From Myxococcales bacterium (GTDB taxonomy: Bacteria > Myxococcota_A > Polyangia > Palsa-1104), in NCBI GenBank assembly GCA_003170275.1, contig PNAM01000065.1, forward strand, positions 78,194 through 132,577: a stretch of DNA of 54,384 bases, read 5' to 3'. The translations under genes were made by a program, and so were the position numbers. Position 1 is the stretch's first letter, and every line of letters starts with the position of its first letter. Positions 33,912 to 43,711 of this stretch are shown here, piece after piece. A model generated the notes under the pieces. That model searched no databases. It saw only the letters and a program-made list of their open reading frames with translations, and was not told the origin of the DNA.

Positions 33912-35050
33912 GCCCGTGCGCGGACGTGCGCGCGCGGCTCGGTCACTTCGGTCGCGTGACGACGCGCCCGCACCAGCGCGCGTTCGACCTCGACCAGCCG
34001 CGGATGCCGGCCGTGCGAGTTACGCACGTCATCGAGCAGCACGTCGGCCTCGGTCACCCGGCCGAGCCGGATGAGCGCATCGGCCTGGCCGAACAGCAGG
34101 TCCACGTTGTCGGGCTGCAGCGAGACCGCGCGCTCGAACTGGGCCAGCGCGGCCGCCGGGTCGCAACCGAGCAACAGCGACCCGAAGTCGGCCATCAACA
34201 ACACGTCGGCGGGCGACGCGGCGAGCGCGCGCTCGAACGCCCGGCACGCGCCCTCGACGTCACCGCGCGCGCGCGCGATGCTGCACAACGCACGGCTGGC
34301 GTCCGAGAAGTCCGGCTTGAGCCCGACGGCGATCCGCAGGTGAGTCTCGGCCAGCGACAGCTGCGTGGCGGGGACCTGCCCGCGGTTGACCTGATCGAAG
34401 AGCGCCATCGCCAGCCAGAAGTGTCCGTCCGGCTGATCGGCGTGCAGCCCGGCGTGGGCCGTGGCGATCTGCGCGACCAACTCCGCCTGGCCGATGGCCA
34501 ACAGCTGCGGCGCGTACTGCAGGAGGTCCGGATCGCCCCGCAAGGTCTGCGCCGCGTCCTCGATGGCGCCGAGCGCCGCCCGGATGCCCGCGCGCTCGAC
34601 CGCCGCCACGATGCGGCGGATGCACGCATCGCGACGCACCTGGTGTCGCTGCGCCTCGGTGAACGTGCCGGCCGCGGTGTAGCCCCTGGTCTCGTTCCAC
34701 CACAGGAGCTCGATGCTCAGCCCGACGAACGGGCGGCGCGTGGCGCGCACCACCAGATCGCGCATCGCGGTCGTGTGCCACGCGTGATAGTCCACGGCGA
34801 CCACGTGGGTCTTCCAGCCGCACTGCCGGCACACCCCGGCCGGCTCGGCGAAGGTCTGCTGCGCCATCACCCGAGCCCGCTCGACCAATGAGTCCAGGTC
34901 GCGGTAGTCCGCGGACTTGACCGGCCGTCCTTCGGCGTCGTCGTGGAAGCGGTTGCAGCGCTTGCACGAGACGGTCACGTAGACGCAATCGAGCAGACCC
35001 GCGCCCTGGTGCCGGGCGGAGAGGACGCGCTGCGCGAGCAGGGTGTTCAT
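33908..35050 (-). CDS. Zinc-ribbon and TPR-like protein
   Basis: A 380-residue soluble protein. The N-terminal 75 residues have two CxxC pairs (VSCKRCNRF and GVCRQCGWK) that would bind zinc. From about residue 190, TPR-type repeats are visible (HFWLAMALFDQVNR, LRIAVGLKPDFSDASRAL, RAFERALAASPADVLLMA, QFERAVSLQPDNVDLLFG). No known family is assigned. A role as a helical adaptor is likely from the TPRs. It is convergent with dinB and downstream of the AtuA gene by about 50 bases. Confidence 0.78.
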   Translation of the reverse strand: MNTLLAQRVLSARHQGAGLLDCVYVTVSCKRCNRFHDDAEGRPVKSADYRDLDSLVERARVMAQQTFAEPAGVCRQCGWKTHVVAVDYHAWHTTAMRDLVVRATRRPFVGLSIELLWWNETRGYTAAGTFTEAQRHQVRRDACIRRIVAAVERAGIRAALGAIEDAAQTLRGDPDLLQYAPQLLAIGQAELVAQIATAHAGLHADQPDGHFWLAMALFDQVNRGQVPATQLSLAETHLRIAVGLKPDFSDASRALCSIARARGDVEGACRAFERALAASPADVLLMADFGSLLLGCDPAAALAQFERAVSLQPDNVDLLFGQADALIRLGRVTEADVLLDDVRNSHGRHPRLVEVERALVRARRHATEVTEPRAHVRARA

Positions 35051-35099
35051 GTCCTCAACCTACGAGCCCGGGTGTCGTCATCTTCCCCACCTCGCATCA

Positions 35100-36857
35100 T
35101 TAATATAGGAGAGCGGCGGGCAGGTCGACCAGCTTGGCCCGCAGGTACTCGCCCAGCGTCTTGGCCTGCGGATCGACGCGCGCCGACGCCGCCACCCCCT
35201 CGCCCAGGAGCCCATGGATCACGAAATTGAGCGCCAGCAGGTTGGGCAGCTCGTGCCGATCGATGACCAGCGCCCCGACGTCGGGCAAAAGCGCGCGCAG
35301 CCGCTCGATGGTGAGCTGGTCGCGCAGCCACGCGTAGCCCGGGCGCGTGCGCGCCCAGATTCCCAGGTTGGCGTTGCCGCCCTTGTCGCCCGAGCGGGTG
35401 CCGAACACCCGACCCATCGGCACCTTCTCCGTCGGACCCGCGTCCACCTTCACGTTCGCGGTCACGCTCACGTTCACCGGCTCGTTCACGTTCACATTCA
35501 CGCTCACGCTCACGGGCTCGATCGCCACCGTTTCGCCCGCAACATGCACGCGATGCTCGATCCGCTTCGAATCGACCGCCGCCGGCCAATACACCATGTA
35601 CGGCGTGGCATCCCCCGGCGGCGTGCGTGACGAAATCCCCGGCACCGACGACAACGCCTGCTCCACCACGGTCGACGCGAACCGCCGCCCGACGCGTTCG
35701 GCATCCGGCGACATCACCGTCACCTTCAGATACGCCAGCGCCTCTTCGTTGGACTGCGGGTCGGGCCGGTCCATGCGCTCGAGCCGAACGTCGACGTGCG
35801 CGTACTGCGCCTTGCCGCCGAGCGCCTCGAACAGGGTGTCCTCGACGATGCGCGCCTTGCGCTCGATGTCGGTCCCGGACAGCAGCAACGTCATGGTGTT
35901 GCGCCACCCGCCGAAGTGGTTGAGGCACACCTTGGTGGTGGCCGGCGGCGGCTCGCCCCGCGTGCCGCTGCAGCGCACGCGATCGGGCCCTTCTTGCGTG
36001 AGCGCGAGGGTGCCGAAGTGCGCGGTCACGTCGGGGTTGAGATAGCGCGGACCCTGGATCTCGTAGAGGAGCTGCGCGGTGACCGTCCCCACCGACACCA
36101 GCCCGCCGGTCCCCGGGTGCTTGGTGATCACGAACGAGCCATCTTCGTGCATCTCGGCGATCGGAAAACCGATGCGCCGGAACGACGGTACCTCTTCGAA
36201 AAACGAATAATTCCCGCCGGTCGCCTGCGCGCTGCACTCGATGATGTGCCCCGCCGCGACCGCGCCGGCCAGCTTGTCCCAGTCGTCGCGCCGCCAATCG
36301 AAGCGCCAGGCGGCCGGGCCCACCACCAACGCTGCATCGGTCACGCGGCCGGTGACCACGATGTCGGCCCCGCGCGCGAGCGCCTCGCGGATGCCCCATC
36401 CGCCCAGATAGGCGTTGGCGGTGACTGGCTTGACCTGCGCGTCCGCCAGCGCAGTTCCATGATCGAGGTGCGCCAGCCGCTCGCCCGTTCGAGTGAGCTC
36501 TTCGAGGCGCCCCATCAGGTCGTCGCCGTCCACCCACGCGACCTTCGGGTGCAGACCGAGACGGGCGGCCAACACGTCGATCTCCGCGGCGAGCCCGCGC
36601 GGGTTCAGCCCGCCCGCGTTCGACACCACGCGGATCTTCTTGTCGAGGCACTCGCCGATTACGCGCTCGAGCTGCTGCAAGAAGGTCGGCACATATCCGG
36701 CATTCGGATTCTTTTGCCGCGTGCGATGCAGGATGGCCATGGTCAGCTCGGCGAGGTAGTCGCCGGTGAGCACATCGATCGGCCCGCCGCGCACCATTTC
36801 CTCGGCGGCCGAGAAACGGTCTCCCCAAAAACCGGAGCAGTTAGCGATTCGCAACAC
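35100..36857 (-). CDS. AtuA-family protein (DUF1446) with C-terminal AtuA-like domain
   Basis: A protein of about 585 residues. The N-terminal DUF1446 domain has the starting IANCSGFWGDRF and the motifs VVSNAGGLNPRG and HPKVAWVDGDD. The later segment RSGDKGGNANLGIWAR belongs to the AtuA-like ferredoxin-fold domain, which in many species is a separate protein. AtuA takes part in acyclic terpene (citronellol/geraniol) breakdown, though family members also act in other acyl-CoA pathways. No other atu genes are nearby. The GTG start at 36857 gives the family N-terminus; an ATG at 36920 is possible. The linker between the domains has a V-N-V-S repeat. Confidence 0.85.
   Translation of the reverse strand: MLRIANCSGFWGDRFSAAEEMVRGGPIDVLTGDYLAELTMAILHRTRQKNPNAGYVPTFLQQLERVIGECLDKKIRVVSNAGGLNPRGLAAEIDVLAARLGLHPKVAWVDGDDLMGRLEELTRTGERLAHLDHGTALADAQVKPVTANAYLGGWGIREALARGADIVVTGRVTDAALVVGPAAWRFDWRRDDWDKLAGAVAAGHIIECSAQATGGNYSFFEEVPSFRRIGFPIAEMHEDGSFVITKHPGTGGLVSVGTVTAQLLYEIQGPRYLNPDVTAHFGTLALTQEGPDRVRCSGTRGEPPPATTKVCLNHFGGWRNTMTLLLSGTDIERKARIVEDTLFEALGGKAQYAHVDVRLERMDRPDPQSNEEALAYLKVTVMSPDAERVGRRFASTVVEQALSSVPGISSRTPPGDATPYMVYWPAAVDSKRIEHRVHVAGETVAIEPVSVSVNVNVNEPVNVSVTANVKVDAGPTEKVPMGRVFGTRSGDKGGNANLGIWARTRPGYAWLRDQLTIERLRALLPDVGALVIDRHELPNLLALNFVIHGLLGEGVAASARVDPQAKTLGEYLRAKLVDLPAALLY
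35446..35514 (-). repeat. GTGARC-type hexamer repeat in the AtuA linker
   Basis: Near-repeats of GTGAGC/GTGAAC on the minus strand, read in frame as S-V-S-V-N-V-N-V-N-E-P-V-N-V-S-V-T-A-N-V-K-V. The tract lies between the DUF1446 and AtuA-like domains, where ordinary homologues have a short linker. It resembles the stretch at 9753-9794. Confidence 0.75.
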
Positions 36858-36942
36858 GCGCGCGCGAGTATACCAACAGTTCTTGCCTACCGGCCCGACG
36901 CCGTGGTACGCGCCTGCCATGCCGGGTGAGGACGGTACGGGC

Positions 36943-38270
<1,328 letters not shown>

Positions 38271-38274
<4 letters not shown>

Positions 38275-38942
38275 GGTTTCGGCCACGGCAAGTTCGGCAT
38301 GGCCGGGATCGAGTGGCCTCCCTCCATTAATAGGGTGCGGCAGCGGCTGCAGAGATCGTATTCGGTGTCGGTCTTGCCGACCGTGCCCTCGGCGTCTTCC
38401 ATCAGGCATCCGGCATTCGGACAGTGCGGGAGCCCCAGCGTGTGACCAATCTCGTGCACGGCGACCTTGGCCAGTCGCTCGCGCACGTGCCGGTCGTCGC
38501 GCGCCTTCTTCCTCGCGCGAAAGGTCGAGATCACCGCGGCGGGTCCATCGAGATCGCCGAGGCCGAGCACGCCCCAGTCGAACACCTTGCCCTTGGTGGT
38601 GCTGATGTCGACCGCGGTCAGGCCGAGGATGCGCATCCCGTCTGCCGGTTTTCGATCGGTCAGGAACGCGAGCAGCTTCTCGGCACGATAGCGCTTGCGC
38701 GGTGCGTACCAGGCTGCCGCCGGCAGCTCGACGCGTGGGAGCTGCTTGACCGAGAGCGCGTAGACCTCGCGCAGCGCGGTGACCACCAACTCGACGTCCG
38801 CGTCGGCGAGCGCCGCGCCGAGCGGCTGGATGTAGACCGTCGCCGGGGTTTCGCCGCGCGCCTCCGCGGAGAGCAGCAACAGAGCCAGGCATGCTACTGT
38901 CCCCGCGGGACGGAGGGATCTCATGTACCGAGTATTGCTCAT
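38271..38942 (-). CDS. Archaemetzincin-like secreted zinc protease
   Basis: A protein of about 223 residues with a signal peptide (about residues 10-30, TVACLALLLLSAEARGE). The active site is HEIGHTLGLPHC, followed by CLMEDAEGTVGKTDTE and CSRC, matching the archaemetzincin pattern in which three His of HExxHxxGxxH bind zinc and four Cys bind a structural zinc. The usual family members are cytoplasmic or of unclear location, so the signal peptide is notable. ATG 38942 has a GGAAAG upstream; ATG 38924 would remove six residues. The start overlaps the divergent DUF4139 gene. Confidence 0.88.
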
Positions 38943-41073
38943 GGTTGCGCTTTCCGCACTGGGCGGCGGCTGTGCCGGTGAGTTGCCCGGCATGCGCGCG
39001 CAGGAGCTCAAGGTCACGCGCGCGGTGCTGTACCAGAATGGCATCGGCTATTTCGAGCGGCGCGGTCGGATCGATGACGACGTGCTGCGCATGCGCGTAC
39101 GTCCCGATCAGATCCGCGACGTCCTGAAGTCGCTCACCGTCGTCGACCTCTCGCAGGGGCGCGCGGTTTCGATCGCGCTGCCGATCGAGAAATCGCGGGC
39201 CAAGCAGCTCTCGGATCTGCCGGAGCAGGTGCGGACGCAAGGCGGCGTGCTGGCGATCGCGCAGGCGTTTCGCGGCGCACGCTGCCAGGTGATCACCGGA
39301 TCGAGCGCGACCGGTCGGCTGGTCGGCGTGGAGAACCTCGGCTCCGAGGCGACGCCGGACTGGCGCATTTCGGTGTTGAGCGAAGACGGCGGGCTGCGCC
39401 AGTTCAAGGTCGCTGAGGTGCGGCAGCTCAAGATTCTCGATGGCACGCTCGAGATTGGGCTGCGCAAGGCGCTCGATGCCGCGCTCGATTCGGGGACCTG
39501 GAAGCCGGTCGAGGTGGCGGTGCGCCTGTCGGGACACGGGCCGCACGATCTGGTGGTGAGCTACGTCGTCGAGATGCCGACCTGGAAGCCCGCGTACCGC
39601 GTGGTCATCGGCAAGAACGCGCAGTCGCTCCTGCAAGGGTGGGCAGTGGTCGACAACGTCTCGGGAGACGACTGGAAGGGAATCAAGTTGTCGCTCACGG
39701 CGGGAACGCCGCTCGCGTTCACCTACGATCTCTACACGCCGCGCTTTCCGCAGCGGCCCAACTTGCAGCCACACGACGAGGTCGCGCAGATCCCGCTCGA
39801 TGCGTTCAACACGCAGAGCGGAATCGCGGCGGGCGATGCGGCCAATGGGCCATCGCCGCCCCCGCCGCCGCCAGCGGCACCGGCTTCGGGCGCGGCGGCA
39901 CCCGGGCGTCCTGGGTTTGGCGGCGGCGCCGGCGCCAAACGATCCAAAAAGGCCGCGAACAAGTCCTACGACTTCGATGATGAGAAGAGCGTCGGCGATC
40001 TGCGCCGTGCGGAGGGGCAAGCGGCGCAACAAAACGTCTCGACCGAGGCGCTCGAACGCAATTACAAGTCGCTGGTCGCCGGGGCGACGGTGGGCAGCCT
40101 CTTCCGCTATGACATCGATGAGCCCGTCACCATCGATGAGCGTCAGTCGGCCCTGGTCAACATCGTCAACGCGCGGGTGCCGGGCGAAGAAGTGCTGCTG
40201 TTCCGCGTCGGCGCTGATTCGGTGTCTCCCTATCGCGCGGTTCGATTCAAGAACGATACCAACTTCGTGCTCGAGGCCGGGCCGATCGCCATCTACCATG
40301 GCGGCGACGAGGGCGGCACCTTCCTCGGCGAGGCGCTCGGCGGACGCATCGAGAAAACGGCCACGACCTTCGTGCCGTACGCAATCGACGGGCGCGTGCG
40401 CGTCACGTTGAACGAAGAGCAAAAGGAGCAGGGGATCACCCTGGTCAAGGTGCTGCGCGGTGTGATCACGGCGCAAACCAAGATGGTGACGCACTTTTCC
40501 TACGACGTGGATAACGGAGCGGGTGAAGAGGTGACGCTCTACGTGCGGCGCGAGCGGCGTCCGGGGTGGACCGTGATCGACAAGGACAAGATGATCGAAG
40601 AGGGCGGCGCCTACTACCTGCCCATCAAGCTGCCCAAGACCGGACGCACCAAGGTGACCGTCGCAGAGGAGACGCCCGTGCAGCGCACGGTGGACATCTG
40701 GAACGACTTCGGTCGCCAGGTGATCGGCCTGTACCTCGCCAATCCTTCGGCGGATCCCAAGATCGCGGGTCAGCTCAAGGAGGCGCTCGCGCTGCGCGAG
40801 AAATCCGATGGGCTCGGCTCGCAGATCGCCACGCTGGAGGAGCAGAAGGGCACGCTCGAAGCGCGCGAGAGCGATGTTCGCAGCAACATCCAGGTGCTCG
40901 GCAAGGCCTCCAAGAACGCGGACCTGAAGAAGAAGCTGGAGACCACACTGATCGACCTCGAGAACCAGCTCAACGACGTCACGCGCAAGTTGGTCGCGCT
41001 GTCGGTCGAGCGTGGCGAGACCAATGATCGGTTGGCCGTGCTCATGAAGAACATCACCCTCGACACCAAGTAG
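38923..41073 (+). CDS. DUF4139-domain lipoprotein
   Basis: A 716-residue lipoprotein (lipobox ALGGGC, Cys17). The DUF4139 domain is recognised by SYVVEMPTWKPAYRVV near residue 210 and by a later beta-rich part with the conserved YDVDNGAGEEVTLYVRRER. A Pro/Gly/Ala-rich spacer lies near 305-350. A coiled coil ends the protein (KSDGLGSQIATLEEQKGTLE onward). A strong GGAGGG precedes the ATG at 38923. Members of this family are poorly understood; the role is unknown. The start is in the opposite gene's 5' end. Confidence 0.82.
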   Translation: MYRVLLMVALSALGGGCAGELPGMRAQELKVTRAVLYQNGIGYFERRGRIDDDVLRMRVRPDQIRDVLKSLTVVDLSQGRAVSIALPIEKSRAKQLSDLPEQVRTQGGVLAIAQAFRGARCQVITGSSATGRLVGVENLGSEATPDWRISVLSEDGGLRQFKVAEVRQLKILDGTLEIGLRKALDAALDSGTWKPVEVAVRLSGHGPHDLVVSYVVEMPTWKPAYRVVIGKNAQSLLQGWAVVDNVSGDDWKGIKLSLTAGTPLAFTYDLYTPRFPQRPNLQPHDEVAQIPLDAFNTQSGIAAGDAANGPSPPPPPPAAPASGAAAPGRPGFGGGAGAKRSKKAANKSYDFDDEKSVGDLRRAEGQAAQQNVSTEALERNYKSLVAGATVGSLFRYDIDEPVTIDERQSALVNIVNARVPGEEVLLFRVGADSVSPYRAVRFKNDTNFVLEAGPIAIYHGGDEGGTFLGEALGGRIEKTATTFVPYAIDGRVRVTLNEEQKEQGITLVKVLRGVITAQTKMVTHFSYDVDNGAGEEVTLYVRRERRPGWTVIDKDKMIEEGGAYYLPIKLPKTGRTKVTVAEETPVQRTVDIWNDFGRQVIGLYLANPSADPKIAGQLKEALALREKSDGLGSQIATLEEQKGTLEARESDVRSNIQVLGKASKNADLKKKLETTLIDLENQLNDVTRKLVALSVERGETNDRLAVLMKNITLDTK

Positions 41074-41119
41074 ACACGCCCGTCTAGCAAATCGATCACC
41101 TCCGACCTACTATCGGGGC

Positions 41120-41944
41120 GTGGCTGCCCCCGTTACGCTCGCGGTTGTCCCCTCAGTCATGCCGGGGCAGGTTAGCCGCGCGCTCGACGACCTCACCGGG
41201 CACCTGACGGACGCCCTGGGGGCTCCGGTCGTCGGGCTGGTGTGCGAATCCTACGGGGGGCTGGTCTCGGAGCTCGAGCGCGACCGCGTGCAATTCGCCT
41301 GGATGCCGCCGGCCTTGTTGGTTCTTGCCGAAGAGCGCATGGCCCTGCGGCCACTCATCTCGGCGGTCCGCGGCGATCGAACCGCATACCGTTCGGTGCT
41401 GTTCGTGGATGCAGGCTCAGCGTATCAGTCGATCGATGACCTGCGCGGGAAGACCGTCGCCTGGGTCGATCCTTCCTCCGCCGCCGGCTATCTGTATCCG
41501 CGTCTCCATCTCGCGGCGCGCGGCACGGACCCTTCGACACACTTCGGAACGGAGCTCTTCCTCAAGTCGCACCACGAGGTCGTGCGGGCAGTTCTCGACG
41601 GGCGCGCGGACATCGGGGCGACCTTCGCGGAGCGGCCCGGTTTTGGCGCGCCCATCCGGCGTGCAGGTTTCATCGAGGTCGATCCCAAGCGTTCAGTCCG
41701 GGTGCTCGAGTGGACCGGCCTCATTCCCAACGATTTGATCGTCGCCCACGGACTGCTCCCGCAGCGGCAGCAGCAGGCGTTTGCCCACGCGCTCTTGCAA
41801 TTGGGCACGTCGCCAACGGGGCGGCGACTGCTCCAAGGCGTGTTTCAGGCGGAGAAGTTCATGCTCGCCTCGAGTCGAACGCTGCGCCCGCTTCGTCACT
41901 TGATTCAAGTCGCGCGTGAGCACGGGCTACTTTCGCAGCTCTGA
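41120..41944 (+). CDS. PhnD-like phosphate/phosphonate-type binding protein without signal peptide
   Basis: A 274-residue protein of the periplasmic binding class. Features are YGGLVSELERDRVQFAWMPP near residue 45, DLRGKTVAWVDPSSAAGYLYP and SHHEVVRAVLDGRADIGAT. Ordinary PhnD proteins are exported, but here the N-terminus is MAAPVTLAVVPSV with no signal peptide, so it may act in the cytoplasm as a sensor. No ABC genes are nearby. It follows the DUF4139 gene by 47 bases. Codons are somewhat less GC-rich than in earlier genes. Confidence 0.78.
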   Translation: MAAPVTLAVVPSVMPGQVSRALDDLTGHLTDALGAPVVGLVCESYGGLVSELERDRVQFAWMPPALLVLAEERMALRPLISAVRGDRTAYRSVLFVDAGSAYQSIDDLRGKTVAWVDPSSAAGYLYPRLHLAARGTDPSTHFGTELFLKSHHEVVRAVLDGRADIGATFAERPGFGAPIRRAGFIEVDPKRSVRVLEWTGLIPNDLIVAHGLLPQRQQQAFAHALLQLGTSPTGRRLLQGVFQAEKFMLASSRTLRPLRHLIQVAREHGLLSQL

Positions 41945-41977
41945 CGCCGGAGAGCGAGCCTTCCTCGTCGAGCGAAT

Positions 41978-42961
41978 CTACTTGAGGTTGCGGTCGAGGA
42001 AGTCGTAGGTGTGGGCCCAGCAGCGCCGCGCGTTCGGACGAAAGACCAGCGCGTGGAAGGCGTGCAACTCGCCCGGGTAGTAGCGCGCTTCGCAGGGGAC
42101 GCCGAGCTTGTCGAGCGCCGCCTTCAGCCGGCGTGTGTCATCTAGCAGGGGGTCCTTGGTACCGACGGGCGTAAAGAAGGGCGGGAGCGGCCGATCGGGT
42201 GGCTCCCCTCGCTCGATCGCCACGACGGGATCGGCGAGATCCAATGCGCCGGCTTCCAGGGAGCTCGCATTTCGCAAGTACGCATCCGTGACTTCCGTGA
42301 GGCGGTCGCCAATCCAGCTCGGTAGCTTCTTGCGACGAAGGAAACGCTCGGTGTCGCTGACCTGAAAAATGCCGCACGCCGGAATGACAGCTCGCGGAAC
42401 CACCCCAGTGTCCCATACGGCGCGCGCGTGGGGCTCGGAGCGCTTGTAACAGGCGGCAAGCGTCAAGGAGGTGACCAGGTTGGCGCCAGCGGACTCACCG
42501 GCGAGCACCAGTCGAGACAGATCGCCGCCGTGTGCTGCGGCGTTCTTGACCACCCACTCGTAAGCCGCGCAGGCATCCATGACCGCTGCCGGAAATGGAT
42601 GCCGCGGTGCCAGACGGTAGCTGATATTGAAAACCAGAAAGCCGCGGCGCGCATACGCGAGCGCCATGATCCAATGAGTTTCCTTCGAAAGGATTCGAAA
42701 GCCTCCACCATGGACGTACATCACTACAGGCCATGGACCGGGAACGGTGGTCGGTTTGTACACGTCTAGTCGATGCTCCGAAGCTCCGTCGTCGAGGTAG
42801 GGAAGATCACGCAGGACCTCGACATTGTGACGAGCCGGATTGGCGTTCGGATGCAGGCGACCGGCGGCGGAAATCACGCGGAAGAAATTGTCGACCACCA
42901 TTGCACCCGTGCGCAGGCGCAGTCTCTGTCGCAATGGCGGCCGCGATCTTTTTTCACGCAT
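41978..42961 (-). CDS. Alpha/beta hydrolase, hormone-sensitive lipase (HSL) type esterase
   Basis: A 327-residue soluble esterase. The oxyanion motif YVHGGGFR and the nucleophile GESAGAN are typical of the HSL family, with Asp in TKDPLLDD and His in GELHAFH completing the triad. Substrates are likely short-chain esters or lipid acetates. There is no signal peptide. It is convergent with the PhnD-like gene and upstream of nothing on its own strand but aat (40 bases away). Confidence 0.88.
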   Translation of the reverse strand: MREKRSRPPLRQRLRLRTGAMVVDNFFRVISAAGRLHPNANPARHNVEVLRDLPYLDDGASEHRLDVYKPTTVPGPWPVVMYVHGGGFRILSKETHWIMALAYARRGFLVFNISYRLAPRHPFPAAVMDACAAYEWVVKNAAAHGGDLSRLVLAGESAGANLVTSLTLAACYKRSEPHARAVWDTGVVPRAVIPACGIFQVSDTERFLRRKKLPSWIGDRLTEVTDAYLRNASSLEAGALDLADPVVAIERGEPPDRPLPPFFTPVGTKDPLLDDTRRLKAALDKLGVPCEARYYPGELHAFHALVFRPNARRCWAHTYDFLDRNLK

Positions 42962-43000
42962 CTGAAGGGTATTATCGCTAACGCACGCCGTTTGCGCCAG

Positions 43001-43711
43001 TCACGGAGTCCGTGCTTGTATCGGCGCGCCGAACCGGGCGGGTACTTCGATGGCGATGCGCAAGCGGCGAAGGTATTCGCGACGCGACAGTAGGGTAGCG
43101 CCGAGTCTCTCGAGGTGCGGCGTGGGGACCTGGGCGTCCAGCAATTGGAATCCACCGGCGTTCAACTGCTCGACGAGGTGTGCCACCGCCGCCTTCGACG
43201 CATCCGTCTTGCGATGAAACATGGATTCACCACCGAAGAAACCACCAACCGCCACGCCGTACAGCCCGCCGACCAATAGGTCGCCCTCGTACACTTCGAC
43301 GCTGTGCGCGTGTCCGCGCCGGTACAGCTCCGTGTACGAGCCGATGAAGTCCGGAGTGATCCAGGTCCCCGGCCGGTCCGGCGTGACCTCGGCGCACGCC
43401 CGCATCACCCCCGCGAAGTCGCGATCGACGGCAAAGTGCCAGCTGTTGCGCACGATACTTTGGCGCACGCTGCGGTGAGGTTTCCAGGTGGCGAGATCAA
43501 AGATCGCGCGCGGATCCGGCGACCACCACGTGATCACCGGGTCGGACGACCAGGGGAAGATGCCGGCGCGATAGGCAGCTAACAGAAGGTCTGGCTCGAG
43601 TCGCCCGCCAAGCGCGACGAGCCCGTTCTCGTCAGCTTCGAGCTCGGGATCGGGAAGGCGCACGCCGCGCAGCCAGGCCACCATCTGCTGAAAAAGCGTA
43701 TCATGCCGCAT
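43001..43711 (-). CDS. aat: Leucyl/phenylalanyl-tRNA-protein transferase
   Basis: A 236-residue cytoplasmic enzyme that adds Leu or Phe to proteins with basic N-termini, marking them for ClpAP. The family motifs GLVALGGRLEPDLLLAAYRA, GIFPWSSDPVITWWSPDPR, WHFAVDRDFAGVMRACAE and SYTELYRRGHAHSVEV with GGLYGVAVGGFFGGESMF are all present. The start codon shares bases with the divergent gene. ATG 43684 is a later possible start, but only 43711 has a GAAGG at a suitable distance. Confidence 0.95.
   Translation of the reverse strand: MRHDTLFQQMVAWLRGVRLPDPELEADENGLVALGGRLEPDLLLAAYRAGIFPWSSDPVITWWSPDPRAIFDLATWKPHRSVRQSIVRNSWHFAVDRDFAGVMRACAEVTPDRPGTWITPDFIGSYTELYRRGHAHSVEVYEGDLLVGGLYGVAVGGFFGGESMFHRKTDASKAAVAHLVEQLNAGGFQLLDAQVPTPHLERLGATLLSRREYLRRLRIAIEVPARFGAPIQARTP

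Noticed and set aside
36904..36918. A second sigma-54-like site (TGGTACG...) before the FHA activator
   Set aside because: The GG and GC are 11 bases apart, not 12, so it does not fit the strict RpoN spacing.
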